A stretch of DNA of 14,267 nucleotides from Parvibaculum sp049303435 (GTDB taxonomy: Bacteria; Pseudomonadota; Alphaproteobacteria; Parvibaculales; Parvibaculaceae): NCBI GenBank assembly GCA_049303435.1, contig JBAQNC010000110.1:1-14267 (forward strand), in the 5' to 3' direction. Positions 13,584 through 14,267 of the stretch are shown here, one piece after another. Below the pieces are notes generated by a model. That model was given only the letters and a program-made list of their open reading frames with translations, did not search any database and was not told the DNA's origin. Numbering within the stretch: position 1 is the first letter of the stretch; each line of letters begins with the position of its first letter. Made by a program: the position numbers and the translations under genes.

Positions 13584-13904
13584 ATGAAAAACCGATGGAT
13601 CAGCTTTTCTCTGGCTTGCCTTGTGACGACCGCGTTCACGGGCGGCGTTTATGCGCAGGAGTTCCCTTGGGAGCCCGCCAAGCCCTATGTCTATACGCCA
13701 AAGACCGTGCCGATGGGCGAGTTGCCGAAGGTGGAACAACCGACCCATCTCGTGCCGGGACACAAGAGTACGCGCGGCTTCGTCAGGCCCTATCGGACCG
13801 ACGGGCCGGTCATGCCGCCTCTGGCGCCGGGCGAGAAATCCAGCGGATGGATACCGGGCCACACCGACGCCAATGGCGAATGGGTGCCCGGTCATCCTCA
13901 ATAG
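13584..13904 (+). CDS. Small exported protein with three PGH motifs, unknown function
   Basis: The 106-residue product has a signal peptide (MKNRWISFSLACLVTTAFTGGVYA, likely cut after Ala24) and a mature part of about 82 residues rich in proline, glycine and charged residues. Three similar short motifs occur: HLVPGH (55-60), WIPGH (89-93) and WVPGH (100-104), the last two separated by TDANGE. Repeated aromatic/aliphatic-Val/Ile-Pro-Gly-His motifs also occur in other small secreted bacterial proteins, but I do not recognise the family. The histidines might bind a metal or the motifs might form short beta repeats; both are guesses. The start at ATG 13584 gives the signal peptide; upstream bases (AAAAGA) form only a weak ribosome site. 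Confidence 0.65.
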   Translation: MKNRWISFSLACLVTTAFTGGVYAQEFPWEPAKPYVYTPKTVPMGELPKVEQPTHLVPGHKSTRGFVRPYRTDGPVMPPLAPGEKSSGWIPGHTDANGEWVPGHPQ

Positions 13905-13921
13905 GCCTGATCAGATCAGGC
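13905..13921. repeat. 17-base palindrome between two convergent genes
   Basis: GCCTGATC, a central A, and GATCAGGC form a perfect palindrome directly after the stop of the small exported protein gene and over the stop codon of the alcohol dehydrogenase gene. It might serve as a short transcript-end hairpin for both strands, but there is no T tract. Confidence 0.35.
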
Positions 13922-14267
13922 GGCCCTCGATTGCGTTACGATAGAGCATTTCATAGTCGCCGAGCGTCATGGGTAGCGGATTGCCGCCGGTCGAAGGGTC
14001 TTCGAGCGCCATGGGCGCGCCTTGCTCGATCATGTCGAGATCGACGCCGATGTCCTTCAGCGTGTTGGGAATGCCGACATCTTCGCGAAGCGCCAGCACC
14101 CAGTCGACGAAGCCGGTGAAGGTCGGGTCTGTAAGGCCCATATAGCGCGCGGCGGCGGCGAGGCGTTCTTCGATGACGTTGCGGTTATGCAGCAGGACAT
14201 AGGGCATGACGACGGCATTGGTGAGGCCGTGATGTGTGCCGCGCAGCGAGGAGCAGGGGTGGCTCAT
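13911..14267 (-). CDS. Iron-containing alcohol dehydrogenase, C-terminal part (cut by window end)
   Basis: The minus strand encodes the last 118 residues of a group III (iron-type) alcohol dehydrogenase; the gene continues beyond the window, so the ATG at the very edge is internal. SHPCSSLRGTHHGLTNAVVMPYVLLHNR carries the second part of the metal-binding set: two histidines about ten residues apart, as in the family motif AHP...HG.AN..LLP. The tail contains a helical region ending EMLYRNAIEGRLI, also usual. These enzymes interconvert alcohols and aldehydes with NAD(P) in the cytoplasm; the substrate cannot be told from this part. Its stop is six bases beyond the stop of the convergent small protein gene. 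Confidence 0.85.
   Translation of the reverse strand: MSHPCSSLRGTHHGLTNAVVMPYVLLHNRNVIEERLAAAARYMGLTDPTFTGFVDWVLALREDVGIPNTLKDIGVDLDMIEQGAPMALEDPSTGGNPLPMTLGDYEMLYRNAIEGRLI

Noticed and set aside
1..14267. A hidden defence, secretion or mobile-element system
   Set aside because: Every large frame is explained by a housekeeping or catabolic gene, and no nuclease, helicase, toxin, transposase or CRISPR-like array was seen on either strand.

Overview
The window looks like an ordinary chromosomal stretch of a moderately GC-rich alphaproteobacterium. The evidence is the overall base composition, a DUF1489 gene (a family found essentially in Alphaproteobacteria), and palindromic C/G-run intergenic repeats of a type common in that class. 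I cannot fix the order or genus from the sequence alone. There is no phage, plasmid, transposase, CRISPR or toxin/antitoxin signal. No stretch over 300 bases lacks a gene; the longest gap is 226 bases and is mostly a palindromic repeat.

Left part (1-2200): the 5' end of lipB (minus) is divergent from a very small fliN-like gene. A two-gene sulfur assimilation operon follows: a siroheme-synthase dehydrogenase/ferrochelatase domain, then an iron-sulfur adenylyl-sulfate reductase cysH, joined by an ATGA overlap. Two inverted repeats lie directly in front of it. A tRNA-Leu(GAG) with its own strong terminator closes this part.

Middle part (2300-12200): this is mainly a leucine / branched acyl-CoA catabolic region. 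An exported kelch beta-propeller protein is followed closely by isovaleryl-CoA dehydrogenase (liuA) and a TesB-like acyl-CoA thioesterase. A convergent PAP2 membrane phosphatase comes next, then an acetyl-CoA acetyltransferase. Then a TetR-family repressor is divergent from the 3-methylcrotonyl-CoA carboxylase beta subunit (liuB), which is followed by the alpha subunit (liuD). liuA makes 3-methylcrotonyl-CoA, liuB/liuD carboxylate it to 3-methylglutaconyl-CoA, and the thiolase can act at the acetoacetyl-CoA end. Methylglutaconyl-CoA hydratase (liuC) and HMG-CoA lyase (liuE) are not in the window. The TetR/liuB gap contains a near-consensus promoter (TTGCCA, 17 bases, TATGAT) whose -10 box lies inside a 20-base imperfect palindrome; this is the clearest regulatory signal here.

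Two palindromic repeats are present: a 154-bp one with perfect 23-bp inverted ends behind the thiolase gene, and a related one inside the liuB-liuD operon. The second carries a small open frame that starts just after liuB and ends in a GTGA overlap with liuD.

Right part (12173-14267): a DUF1489 gene is translationally coupled to liuD and meets panC tail to tail. A small exported protein with three PGH motifs follows, and then the C-terminal part of an iron-containing alcohol dehydrogenase cut by the window end. I found no convincing wholly new system; the most useful leads are the TetR operator/promoter, the repeat-plus-small-frame inside the carboxylase operon, and the double inverted repeat before the sulfur operon.
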